DNA from: Solobacterium sp.
Lineage (GTDB): Bacteria; Bacillota_I; Bacilli_A; Erysipelotrichales; Erysipelotrichaceae
Assembly (NCBI GenBank): GCA_016291725.1
Contig: JAEEYJ010000023.1
Span: 1-16,036, forward strand
Reading direction: 5' to 3'
DNA length: 16,036 nt
In this document: positions 1-7,376 of the stretch, one piece after another
Layout of the letters: the number at the start of each line of letters is the position of its first letter
Numbering within the stretch: position 1 is the stretch's first letter
Translations under genes and position numbers: made by a program
The notes under the pieces: model-generated
Told to the model about the DNA's origin: nothing
Database searches by the model: none
Seen by the model: the letters and a program-made list of their open reading frames with translations, nothing else

Positions 1-1
1 C

Positions 2-1789
2 ATCCAGGTGCCTGCCGAATTCTTTGCCGGTACCGTCTCCGCTGCCAGAGCCAATCTTTTTGCCCGCAACTTCATGCCCCTCGCACAGGAGGGGACGGAG
101 TTCGCCTACAAATGGGAAGCTCTCTGCCGTTCCCATCTGGAAGAAGGAATCCGGGATGCTGTACGGGCTTATGAGTACATGAACCGGTATTATGCCGCGG
201 AAGGCAACAAACGTGTAAGCGTGCTGAAATACTTTGATGCCGTCAATATCCCGGCACGCGTAAAGTCCATACTTCCGGTACGAGATGGATCACCGGCTGT
301 CGAACTATACTATGAGCACCGTGAATTCATCCGCCTGACAGGCATACGCTTCATTGAATGTACAGAACAAGGAAGCTGCCGGAAGCTTCTGGAACTGCTT
401 GGCAAGGAAAAGGATCATATCTGGGACGACCGTGAACAGCGCATGTTCCGGGCAGACTATTACCGCTTCCGGTCCGCTCTGGAAGAAATCAATGCCGGCA
501 GGATGAACATTGCCGGCGGCGATGCACTGCTTGCTTATCTGGAAGTCTACGGCTATGAGGCACTCCGCGGCCGGACCGATACCGAACTGAAATCCTTTCT
601 GAAGCAGATCCGGGAAGAAGTCTTTCTCAAGCAGGATCCCCGCCCGATCCAGGTAAGGACAGTGCCGGAGAAGGACCGCCGTCCCAGCATCATTGAAAAA
701 GTAATATCCGTAACGGAGCCCAGTATACTGAAAGCCGCATTCATCCATGATGCCTCGCCTGCCTTTTCCAGCTGGACCAACAGCCATGAAAAAGGAAGGC
801 AGTATGTATCGCAGGCTATGGCCGGCCAGGTGGAGACCAAAGCTTACTTCGATGCCATGTCCCGCGATCCGTACGAAGTCATCCGCCGGGCGGCAGAAGA
901 CGGCAATACGGTACTCTTTACTACCTCGCCGAGAATGATGCCGGCTTCTCTGCGGGCTGCCGTAGAATTCCCCAATGTTACGGTTTTCAACTGCTCGCTC
1001 AACCAGCCGCACAGATACATCCGGACCTACTATCCACGGATGTATGAGGTAAAGTTCATCATCGGCGCGATTGCCGGCGCACTGGCAGGGAGCGAACCGG
1101 TAGGCTATCTCTGCGATTATCCGATCTTCGGTCAGATCGCCGGAATCAATGCCTTCGCTCTCGGTGTACAGATGGTCAATCCGAATACCGAAGTGTACCT
1201 TGAATGGACAACCGTAGGCGGTCCGGACGCTGCAAGGGAGCGCCTGCTTGCCCATCCCATCAGGATCATTTCCTCCATCGACCAGGTCCGCAGCAACGAC
1301 CATGTGCATCGCACCGGTCTGATCCGCCTGGATAAAACAGGCGACGTAGAGCTTGCTATGCCGCAATGGCTGTGGGGAACCTATTACGAAGAAATCCTGA
1401 AGCGTTTGAAGAATCATGCAATGCAGTCCGAATACAAAGGCAGTACCAAAGCATTCAACTACTACTGGGGACTGTCAGCCGGTGTTGTCGGGCTGGGAAT
1501 CAGTGAACATGTGCCGCCGTCTGTGGTGAAGCTGGCTGATCTTCTGCTTGAGAGTATCCGGAACGGTACGCTGGATCCTTTCCGCGGTCCTTTGCGCACA
1601 AAGGAAGGAACCGTACTGGAGAATGACTCTGTACTGACACCGGAGGAGATCATACAGATGGACTATCTGCTGGAGAATATCCATGGGTCCATACCGAAAT
1701 ACAATGAACTGAGCGATCTCGGTAAAGCTACTGTGGAAAGGGTAGGCGTAAAGCCTGCACTGAAGGATACGGAGGATAAACCGCAATGA
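2..1789 (+). CDS. ParB-like segment fused to BMP/PnrA-type substrate-binding domain (5' partial)
   Basis: The reading frame is open to the left edge. The first in-frame GTG (position 8) has no ribosome binding site, and the protein seems to begin mid-domain, so the true start is probably upstream. Residue numbers count from that GTG. The N-terminal part contains EGNKRVSVLKY (residues 65-75), resembling the Glu-Gly-x-(K/R)-R signature of ParB/Srx-like folds. From about residue 238 to 530 the protein follows the BMP (Med/PnrA/TmpC) fold: AAFIHDAS, then SSWTNSHEKGRQYV, FTTSPRMMP, a VKFIIGAIAGALAG segment like the usual RYLAG-VAG stretch, and INAFALGVQMVNP. BMP proteins usually are secreted lipoproteins binding purine nucleosides for ABC import. 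No membrane segment is visible here, and the true N-terminus is outside the window, so location is unknown. No permease or ATPase gene follows. The gene ends in an ATGA overlap with a metallophosphoesterase gene. The BMP assignment is firm; the ParB-like one is tentative. Confidence 0.82.
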   Translation: MQVPAEFFAGTVSAARANLFARNFMPLAQEGTEFAYKWEALCRSHLEEGIRDAVRAYEYMNRYYAAEGNKRVSVLKYFDAVNIPARVKSILPVRDGSPAVELYYEHREFIRLTGIRFIECTEQGSCRKLLELLGKEKDHIWDDREQRMFRADYYRFRSALEEINAGRMNIAGGDALLAYLEVYGYEALRGRTDTELKSFLKQIREEVFLKQDPRPIQVRTVPEKDRRPSIIEKVISVTEPSILKAAFIHDASPAFSSWTNSHEKGRQYVSQAMAGQVETKAYFDAMSRDPYEVIRRAAEDGNTVLFTTSPRMMPASLRAAVEFPNVTVFNCSLNQPHRYIRTYYPRMYEVKFIIGAIAGALAGSEPVGYLCDYPIFGQIAGINAFALGVQMVNPNTEVYLEWTTVGGPDAARERLLAHPIRIISSIDQVRSNDHVHRTGLIRLDKTGDVELAMPQWLWGTYYEEILKRLKNHAMQSEYKGSTKAFNYYWGLSAGVVGLGISEHVPPSVVKLADLLLESIRNGTLDPFRGPLRTKEGTVLENDSVLTPEEIIQMDYLLENIHGSIPKYNELSDLGKATVERVGVKPALKDTEDKPQ

Positions 1790-2472
1790 AGATCCTTGCT
1801 GTAGCCGATGAAGAATCGCCGGCACTGTGGGACTACTACCGTCCTGGTTGCCTGGATGAATATGATCTGATCATTGCGTGCGGTGATCTGAAAGCATCCT
1901 ATCTCACTTTCCTTGCAACTATGGCAAAATGCCGCGTACTGTATATACACGGCAATCATGATACCGGATATGCAGAGAATCCACCGCAGGGCTGTGATCT
2001 CATTGACGATCATCTGGTCGAATTCAACGGCATACGTATTCTTGGACTCGGCGGCTGCCTGCGCTACCGGAAAGCTGCCTACCAGTATACCGAAGCACAG
2101 ATGAGGCGAAGAATCGCCCGGCTTACACCGGCTTTGTTCCGCAGCAAAGGCGTAGATATTGTCGCTGCCCATGCTCCGCTTCAGGGCATCGGCGATCTGG
2201 ACGATCCAGTGCATCAGGGTTTCCGAGCATTCCATAAACTGCTTGACCGCTGGCATCCGCAGTACTTTATACACGGTCACGTACATCTGCGCTATGACCA
2301 CCGGCTGCAGCGTATCCAGGAATGCAGCGGAACCCGGATCATCAACGCTTCCGGGCAGTACGTACTGGAAATCCCGGACAGAACAGTATCCATGGAAGAG
2401 CGCGCAGAACTGAAATACCTGACCCATTACCGGGAAGGCTTCGACTGGGATTCCTGGCTCACACAGGAATGA
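1786..2472 (+). CDS. Calcineurin-like metallophosphoesterase, small cytosolic type
   Basis: The 228-aa protein carries the metallophosphoesterase motifs in order: D8 in AVADEES, GD at 33-34, GNHD at 56-59, H129 in AAHAP, and GHVH at 164-167. These residues normally hold two divalent metals that hydrolyse a phosphoester. The usual first motif Asp-x-His reads Asp-Glu-Glu (8-10), so one metal ligand is changed. There is no signal peptide or membrane helix, so it is probably cytosolic. The substrate cannot be read from the sequence. The start codon overlaps the stop of the BMP-fusion gene (ATGA), suggesting translational coupling. From memory, unverified, similar phosphoesterases sit beside BMP fusions in clostridia, which would make the pair a functional unit. 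Superfamily certain, substrate unknown. Confidence 0.88.
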   Translation: MKILAVADEESPALWDYYRPGCLDEYDLIIACGDLKASYLTFLATMAKCRVLYIHGNHDTGYAENPPQGCDLIDDHLVEFNGIRILGLGGCLRYRKAAYQYTEAQMRRRIARLTPALFRSKGVDIVAAHAPLQGIGDLDDPVHQGFRAFHKLLDRWHPQYFIHGHVHLRYDHRLQRIQECSGTRIINASGQYVLEIPDRTVSMEERAELKYLTHYREGFDWDSWLTQE

Positions 2473-2506
2473 TTGTGCTATTCTATGGAAGACAGTGAGG
2501 AATACT

Positions 2507-3739
2507 ATGACCGACTACAGGTTTGTTGAAAATATAGACAGCGGACAATTCGACCGTTTTGTCATGGAATCGGACCAGAACAGTCTGTTCCAGAACAGCA
2601 GATGGCCTTTGATCAAAACCAACTGGAAGGGGATTCTGACAGGTGTGTTTGACGAAGAAAACAATCTGTGCGCTGCTGCGCTGGTGCTGATCCGCAATGT
2701 TGCTGCCGGCAAGACAATGATGTATATACCGAGAGGACCGGTACTGGATTACCGCAACGATGAACTGCTCTCGTACACCATCAAAGAACTGAAGGCGCTG
2801 GCAAAGAAGCACCACGCTATGGTGCTGCGCTTTGATCCGGCACTGATGTACCGCAGATATGCCTACAAGGACCGCAGCAGCGAGCATGAAACCATGAATG
2901 CGGATATCATCGCAAAGCTGCAGTCACTGGGCGCACAGCACCGGGGATTCACTACGAATATCATTGAATCCACTCAGCCGCGGTACAATGCGGAGATGGA
3001 TGTGGAACCGGATTACTATGATCATCTGGAGCACAGAACAGCCAAATGTGTCAGACAGGCGGAACACAAAGGCCTGAAGATCAAGGAAGGTGCAGAGTAT
3101 GTACCGTTGTTTTCCGAGATGATGCACCATACAGAAGTACGGAAGAAAGTTGCGCTCCGGAATGAAGAATACTTCCGCAATTTCATGAATGTCTACGGCG
3201 ATCACGCAATCTGTATGATTACGGTGATTGATTTCCCTGAACAGATTGCTGCGCTGGAAAAAGGCATCGCAGAGAACGAAGAGAAACTCAATGCTGAACT
3301 GCCGAAAAAGCAGAAGAACGCTCTGAGGCAGGATATCGAGCGTGACCGGAAGGAACTGGAACGGCTGAGAGCCGATTATGAGCGCTGTGGGAAGGATGAA
3401 GATGTCACCTGCGGAATCATTGCCTGGTACAACGAAGGCCTCATGGAACTGCTCTATATGGGCAATCATCCGGACTATATGCGCTTCTACGGAAGCTACC
3501 TGCTGTACAAAACCTGCATGGACCGCTGCGTCGGTCTCGGCATCAAACGATGCAGTTTCGGCGGAATCGAAGGCACGCTGGATGACGGCCTGACACTGTT
3601 CAAATCCAACTGGCTGATGAACGTGGAAGAGTATATCGGCGAATTCAATATTGTGCTCTCACCGCTGGTTTACTGGGCATTCGATAAAGTGTATCCTGTA
3701 CTGCTCAACGCAGCCGCAAAGAAAAGAGGCAGTGAATGA
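2507..3739 (+). CDS. FemAB/MurM-family peptidoglycan-bridge aminoacyltransferase, copy 1
   Basis: This 410-aa protein belongs to the Fem/Mur transferases, which use aminoacyl-tRNA to add residues to the peptide stem of lipid II at the cytoplasmic face of the membrane. Visible hallmarks are the YIPRGPVLDY stretch (73-82), the paired GNAT-like halves, a highly charged helical arm (about 246-295, AALEKGIAENEEKL and following) typical of the tRNA-binding coiled coil, and a C-terminal FGGIEG...LFKSNW...YIGEF block. I chose ATG 2507 because GTGAGG (2495-2500) lies six bases before it; the upstream in-frame GTG at 2495 is part of that site and is rejected. A weak extended -10-like TGCTATTCT (2476-2484) lies in the 34-nt gap after the phosphoesterase gene. 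The next gene overlaps by ATGA and is a paralogue, suggesting two successive additions. Which amino acid is added cannot be told. Confidence 0.9.
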   Translation: MTDYRFVENIDSGQFDRFVMESDQNSLFQNSRWPLIKTNWKGILTGVFDEENNLCAAALVLIRNVAAGKTMMYIPRGPVLDYRNDELLSYTIKELKALAKKHHAMVLRFDPALMYRRYAYKDRSSEHETMNADIIAKLQSLGAQHRGFTTNIIESTQPRYNAEMDVEPDYYDHLEHRTAKCVRQAEHKGLKIKEGAEYVPLFSEMMHHTEVRKKVALRNEEYFRNFMNVYGDHAICMITVIDFPEQIAALEKGIAENEEKLNAELPKKQKNALRQDIERDRKELERLRADYERCGKDEDVTCGIIAWYNEGLMELLYMGNHPDYMRFYGSYLLYKTCMDRCVGLGIKRCSFGGIEGTLDDGLTLFKSNWLMNVEEYIGEFNIVLSPLVYWAFDKVYPVLLNAAAKKRGSE

Positions 3740-5001
3740 ATTTCGTTACCAACGTAGACAAAGAGCGCTTCGATGCCTTTGCCAGAGCGAATGAACTGAA
3801 TCATTATTCCAAGACCAGCCCGTTCATCGGATTCAAGGCACCGGAATACCATTCAGGAGAACTGCTCGGTGTAGAGAATGAAGCAGGGGAACTGATTGCT
3901 TCGGCCGTCATGCTGGAAAAGCGGATGATGGTTCCTCCCGTCCGGTTCAATTATGTCCAGTACGGATTCAATCTCGATATCGCGGACAAGGAACTGATCC
4001 GTTTCTTTGCCGGAAAGCTGTATGAATACTCCCAGGCAAAAGGTGCCGCTTTTCTGCGCATGGATTTCAACATTACCCGAAGAGAACACGACCGGAACGG
4101 AAATGTAGTCGAGGACGGTTTCAACCATGAATACATCACGCAGATCCTGAAGGAATGCGGCTATACCCACCTCGGCTACAACTACGGCTATTCCGGCAAC
4201 TGGATGAGCCGGTTTACCTACCGTCTGAACCTGGACCGGCCATGGAGCCAGATCAAAAAAGGCATCAAACGGTTTTCCTACTACACGAACAAGAACGAAA
4301 CCCGGATGGTCAAGGTGCATGAAGCCGGCAGGGAAGAACTCTCTGTACTTGTCGAAAGCCAGCATGAACTGTCGGAAAAACTCGGCTTCAAGCCCAAGGA
4401 CGCACGCTATTTCGAAAAGCTGTGGGACTGCTACGAGGATGATGTCCATTACTATGTCGTTACAACCAACTACCATCAGGCAAAGCTGAACATCGAAAAG
4501 GAGCTGAAGGAAACCGAGGACCATCTTCCGGTACTGAAGGATCCCAACCGCATTGACGCCGCACAGAAGAACATCGAAGCCATGAAGAAAGAGATCAAGG
4601 AGATCGAGGAGAATGGCTACGATGAAGACAAGGAACAGGTTCTCGGGGCCAAGTTCATCATTATGCAGGGTGTCAACGTATGGAATGTGAACATGTATAC
4701 CGTCAAGACCCTGATGAATTTCCGCGGAGCCTTCGCGCTGCATTCCTATGCACTGCAGGATCTCTACGCCAAGGGCGCAAAGACCTACGACTTTGAAGGT
4801 ATCTCCGGTTCCATGGATCCTAAGGATGAATACTACGGTCAGACGGACTTCAAGAAAAGTTTCGGCGGCGATTATCTGGAATTTCTCGGTGAATTCGACG
4901 CTGTCTTCCACCCATCGCAGTACGCGGCATGGAAAAGGACAAACTGGTTCATCAGCCATGCAAGGCGCAGGCTGCGCTACCTGTTCTACCGAAAGAAATA
5001 A
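3736..5001 (+). CDS. FemAB/MurM-family peptidoglycan-bridge aminoacyltransferase, copy 2
   Basis: This 421-aa protein is a diverged paralogue of its upstream neighbour, with the same architecture: two GNAT-like halves, a charged helical arm (about 246-300, with KELKETEDHL and EAMKKEIKEIEE), and a C-terminal YDFEGISG (351-358) followed by GQTDFKKSFGGDYLEFLGEF. The tail is strongly basic and aromatic (RTNWFISHARRRLRYLFYRK, 401-420) and could help it sit on the membrane or bind tRNA. The first copy lacks such a tail. The start ATG overlaps the preceding stop (ATGA), with AGAGG (3725-3729) upstream as a ribosome binding site. Paralogous Fem proteins usually add consecutive residues of an interpeptide bridge; that role is inferred from family knowledge. 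A terminator hairpin follows three bases after the stop codon. Confidence 0.9.
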   Translation: MNFVTNVDKERFDAFARANELNHYSKTSPFIGFKAPEYHSGELLGVENEAGELIASAVMLEKRMMVPPVRFNYVQYGFNLDIADKELIRFFAGKLYEYSQAKGAAFLRMDFNITRREHDRNGNVVEDGFNHEYITQILKECGYTHLGYNYGYSGNWMSRFTYRLNLDRPWSQIKKGIKRFSYYTNKNETRMVKVHEAGREELSVLVESQHELSEKLGFKPKDARYFEKLWDCYEDDVHYYVVTTNYHQAKLNIEKELKETEDHLPVLKDPNRIDAAQKNIEAMKKEIKEIEENGYDEDKEQVLGAKFIIMQGVNVWNVNMYTVKTLMNFRGAFALHSYALQDLYAKGAKTYDFEGISGSMDPKDEYYGQTDFKKSFGGDYLEFLGEFDAVFHPSQYAAWKRTNWFISHARRRLRYLFYRKK

Positions 5002-5003
5002 AA

Positions 5004-5032
5004 AAGAGTCTGTATCCATGATACAGGCTCTT
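5004..5032. terminator. Bidirectional intrinsic terminator between fem copy 2 and gltX
   Basis: A 13-bp stem (5004-5016 with 5020-5032, one G-U/T-G mismatch type pair) closes over the loop CAT. On the minus strand the hairpin is followed by TTTTTTATTTC, a good T tract for ending gltX. On the plus strand it is followed by a weaker TTGTTTAATT, for ending the fem operon. It lies in the 43-base gap between two convergent genes. Confidence 0.85.
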
Positions 5033-5044
5033 GTTTAATTGTCT

Positions 5045-6502
5045 TCAGCCCTCCAGCTGCTTGATGGACAGATCCAGACGGCGGAGCGTTTCCTCTTTGC
5101 CGAGAATATCCGCAATCTCAATCGCACCGCCCGGTGTAAACTGCTTGCCGCTGATCGCTACACGGACAGGGAAGAGCACCTGGCCGTTCTTGCGCTGCAG
5201 CTTCTCCGGCAGCGCCATCAGCGTGTCATGTACATTCGTTTCGTTCCATTCATCAACTGCCTCAAGCGCTGCGCGAGCTGCTTTCAGGGATTCCAGGGAG
5301 ATCTCTTCGTCGGACTTCATCTTCTTGTTCACAAAGAGGTCATTGGAGTAAGCAGGGAAAGCATCGAAGAAATCCAGCATTTCCGGAATCTCGCTCAGTG
5401 TATTCGCTCTCTGCTGTACAACTGCAGCGATCTTCTTCAGATCGTAATTGCCGTGGACTGCCTTTTCAATATACGGTTTCACCAGTGTATAGTAGTCATC
5501 CAGCGACATGTTCCTGAGCCAGATTCCGTTGATGGAAGTGAGCTTCACAATATCGAAGATCGCACCGCTCTGGCCGATGTGCTTGACATTGAATGCCGGA
5601 ATCAGTTCTTCCAGGGTATAGATTTCCTGGTTGGTTTCCGGAGACCAACCCAGCAGAGCGATGTAGTTCAGGATCGCGCCCGGCAGGTATCCCTTGGCGA
5701 CCAGGTCTTCAAATGATGCATCGCCGTTTCTCTTGGACAGTTTGTGTGTCTGGTCCTTCATGACAGGCGGGCAGTGAATGTAGCGCGGAATATCCCAGCC
5801 GTATGCCTGATAGATCAGATTGTATTTCGGCGCGGAGCTCAGATACTCCATTCCTCTGACAACATCCGTAATGCCCATGAGATGGTCATCGATGACATTG
5901 GCAAAGTTGTAGGTAGGGAACCCATCGCTCTTGATGAGCACCTGTTCATCCAGCGTACTGTTCTCCACAGTGATCCTGCCGAAGACTTCATCATCGAAGT
6001 AGGTAGTACCCTCGGCAGGGATTGTCTGGCGGATGACAAAGCTTTCTCCGGCCGCGATACGTGCTTCCGCTTCTTCAATGCTGAGATACTTGCAGGGGTC
6101 ATCAAACTTGAAGGCTTCTCCGCGGGCTGTCTGGATCTCCCGCTGGGCTTCTACATCATCTTCGTTGCAGAAGCAGTAGTGGGCACCGCCGAGATGGATC
6201 AGCTTCTTCGCGTATTCCATATAGATGCCTTCCTTCATGCGAACACTCTGTACATACGGACCGACCGGACCGCCGATATCAGGTCCTTCATCATGGTCCA
6301 GACCGCAGGTCTTCAGTGTATTGTAGATGATTTCCTCGGCACCTTCGACCTGTCTGGTCTGATCGGTATCCTCAATGCGGAGAATGTACTTACCGTTGGG
6401 ATCCTTTCTGGCGATCAGCCAGGCATAGAGCGCAGTTCTCAGATTACCGATATGCATATAGCCGGTAGGACTCGGCGCAAACCTAGAACGAATTTCTGAC
6501 AT
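5045..6502 (-). CDS. gltX: Glutamyl-tRNA synthetase
   Basis: The 485-aa protein has the usual GluRS length. It begins with the class I signature RFAPSPTGYMHIGN (HIGN at 17-20) and carries the second ATP-binding motif KLSKR at 254-258, followed by NGDASFEDL. It joins glutamate to tRNA-Glu in the cytosol. In bacteria lacking GlnRS a non-discriminating form also charges tRNA-Gln for later amidation by GatCAB. I cannot tell which type this is. The start is supported by AAGGAGA (6509-6515 on the plus-strand map) six bases upstream. The gene is transcribed leftwards, follows tRNA-Gln on the same strand but is separated from it by a terminator, and has its own promoter. Confidence 0.97.
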   Translation of the reverse strand: MSEIRSRFAPSPTGYMHIGNLRTALYAWLIARKDPNGKYILRIEDTDQTRQVEGAEEIIYNTLKTCGLDHDEGPDIGGPVGPYVQSVRMKEGIYMEYAKKLIHLGGAHYCFCNEDDVEAQREIQTARGEAFKFDDPCKYLSIEEAEARIAAGESFVIRQTIPAEGTTYFDDEVFGRITVENSTLDEQVLIKSDGFPTYNFANVIDDHLMGITDVVRGMEYLSSAPKYNLIYQAYGWDIPRYIHCPPVMKDQTHKLSKRNGDASFEDLVAKGYLPGAILNYIALLGWSPETNQEIYTLEELIPAFNVKHIGQSGAIFDIVKLTSINGIWLRNMSLDDYYTLVKPYIEKAVHGNYDLKKIAAVVQQRANTLSEIPEMLDFFDAFPAYSNDLFVNKKMKSDEEISLESLKAARAALEAVDEWNETNVHDTLMALPEKLQRKNGQVLFPVRVAISGKQFTPGGAIEIADILGKEETLRRLDLSIKQLEG

Positions 6503-6508
6503 AGAGCA

Positions 6509-6515
6509 TCTCCTT
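6509..6515 (-). promoter_or_regulatory. Ribosome binding site of gltX
   Basis: AAGGAGA on the minus strand, six bases before the ATG, fixes the gltX start. Confidence 0.85.
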
Positions 6516-6535
6516 TTAAACAGAATCTAAACATT

Positions 6536-6564
6536 ATTATAAATCACAGCAGAATGAAAAAAAA
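6536..6564 (-). promoter_or_regulatory. Probable gltX promoter
   Basis: The minus strand carries a perfect TATAAT (-10, 6536-6541), 33 bases before the gltX start codon. With a 17-bp spacer the -35 position falls on TTTTTT (6559-6564), a poor match that overlaps the T tract of the tRNA terminator. The -10 is convincing; the -35 is weak. Confidence 0.6.
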
Positions 6565-6580
6565 GCCGGATCACCGGCTT
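6557..6580 (-). terminator. Intrinsic terminator of the tRNA-Gln transcript
   Basis: On the minus strand, AAGCCGG, a four-base loop TGAT and CCGGCTT form a seven-bp GC-rich stem (6563-6580), followed directly by a run of eight T (6557-6564, the first two inside the stem). It lies seven bases after the tRNA discriminator base and separates the tRNA from gltX. Confidence 0.9.
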
Positions 6581-6586
6581 CCGAGG

Positions 6587-6659
6587 CTGGGATAGAGAGA
6601 TTCGAACTCCCGAAATGGCTGGTTCAGAGCCAGCTGCCTTACCGCTTGGCTATATCCCA
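6587..6659 (-). tRNA. tRNA-Gln (anticodon CUG)
   Basis: A full cloverleaf can be drawn on the minus strand: acceptor TGGGATA with TATCCCA (U1-A72, typical of bacterial tRNA-Gln), D-arm GCC-AAGCGGTAA-GGC, anticodon arm GCTGG-CTCTGAA-CCAGC, six-base variable loop, and T-arm GGGAG-TTCGAAT-CTCTC. The seven-base anticodon loop puts CTG at 34-36, reading CAG codons for glutamine. The discriminator base is G. The 3' CCA is not encoded (GCCT follows), so it must be added after transcription. It has its own promoter and terminator. A second tRNA-Gln(UUG) would be expected elsewhere in the genome. Confidence 0.95.
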
Positions 6660-6671
6660 ACAGCAATACTT

Positions 6672-6699
6672 ATTATACCGATTATTCCCGAGTGTGCAA
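6672..6699 (-). promoter_or_regulatory. Promoter of tRNA-Gln
   Basis: On the minus strand, TTGCAC (-35, 6694-6699), a 16-bp spacer and a perfect TATAAT (-10, 6672-6677) end 12 bases before the mature tRNA 5' end. This is a strong housekeeping-sigma promoter with a very short tRNA leader. Confidence 0.85.
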
Positions 6700-6753
6700 G
6701 TGTTTTTCGCAAATGCCGCGAATCTCGTTTTCCATCCGTATGACGGCGGGGAA

Positions 6754-6762
6754 TGGTATGAT
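6754..6762 (+). promoter_or_regulatory. Possible extended -10 element for rdgB
   Basis: TGGTATGAT fits a TGn-extended -10 without a clear -35. It lies only 17 bases before the rdgB ATG, so transcription would start within the ribosome binding site AAGGGGA (6767-6773). That makes it doubtful; the true promoter may be slightly upstream. Confidence 0.3.
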
Positions 6763-6779
6763 ATCAAAGGGGACCGGAT

Positions 6780-7376
6780 ATGATCGGAAAGAAGATTGTC
6801 ATTGCAAGCACCAACACCGGGAAGATCAAGGAGTTCAAGGAAATGTTTGAACCGCATGGATATCAGGTTCTGTCCCTGAAGGATCTGCCCGAAGAAATAG
6901 ATATAGACGAGAACGGTACAACATTCGCTGAAAACGCTGTCATCAAAGCCCAGAGTGTAACGGACCGCTTCGGGATGGAAGCCCTTGCGGACGACTCCGG
7001 CCTGGAAATCGATGCGTTCGGGGGAGAACCCGGCGTACACAGTGCACGCTGGCTGGGACACGATACACCGTACACATACAAGAACCAGGTCATTCTGGAA
7101 CGGATGGAGGGTGAGCAGAACCGGGGCTGCCGCTATGTCTGTGCGATTGCGTGGACAAAGCCGGACTGTCCGCCTGTCGTCATTGAAGATACCGTAGAGT
7201 GTACGATTGCGTACAGACCGGCAGGAACCAACGGGTTCGGCTACGACCCCATCGTATATTATCCGCCGTACGGTAAAACCATGGCGGAAATGGACCCGGA
7301 AGAGAAGCATTTGATCTCGCACCGCGGCAAAGCGGTCAGAAGACTGGAGAAACTGTTCGATGAAAAAGACTGCTGA
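6780..7376 (+). CDS. rdgB: XTP/dITP (non-canonical purine NTP) pyrophosphatase, RdgB/HAM1 family
   Basis: This 198-aa protein hydrolyses ITP, dITP and XTP to monophosphates, keeping deaminated purines out of DNA and RNA. Family signatures are all visible: TNTGK (11-15) for phosphate binding, ALADDSGLEID (68-78) with the catalytic/metal acidic residues, GTNGFGYDP (149-157) for base recognition, and ISHRGKA (179-185). Length is normal for the family. ATG 6780 is supported by AAGGGGA six bases upstream. It is the first plus-strand gene after the divergent tRNA-Gln and overlaps the next gene by 17 bases, so it probably heads the long operon. Confidence 0.96.
   Translation: MIGKKIVIASTNTGKIKEFKEMFEPHGYQVLSLKDLPEEIDIDENGTTFAENAVIKAQSVTDRFGMEALADDSGLEIDAFGGEPGVHSARWLGHDTPYTYKNQVILERMEGEQNRGCRYVCAIAWTKPDCPPVVIEDTVECTIAYRPAGTNGFGYDPIVYYPPYGKTMAEMDPEEKHLISHRGKAVRRLEKLFDEKDC

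Noticed and set aside
305..1417. Long open frame (370 codons) on the minus strand opposite the BMP fusion gene
   Set aside because: It lies wholly within a convincing gene, its translation resembles no family I know and is rich in shadow-type composition, and no ribosome binding site or operon context supports it.
2495..2506. GTG at 2495 as start of the first Fem protein
   Set aside because: The GTG is part of the GTGAGG ribosome binding site for ATG 2507.
3853..5019. 388-codon minus-strand frame opposite the second Fem gene
   Set aside because: Antisense shadow of a well-supported gene. It runs through the terminator hairpin and has no recognisable domain.
5039..6499. Two plus-strand frames (225 and 251 codons) opposite gltX
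   Set aside because: GltX is certain on the minus strand. The opposite frames begin at the terminator or internally and show no domain or ribosome binding site.
6660..6779. Possible riboswitch or leader RNA in the tRNA-Gln/rdgB divergent gap
   Set aside because: The gap is 120 bases, part of it the tRNA promoter. I see no stable hairpin, T-box sequence or terminator ahead of rdgB.
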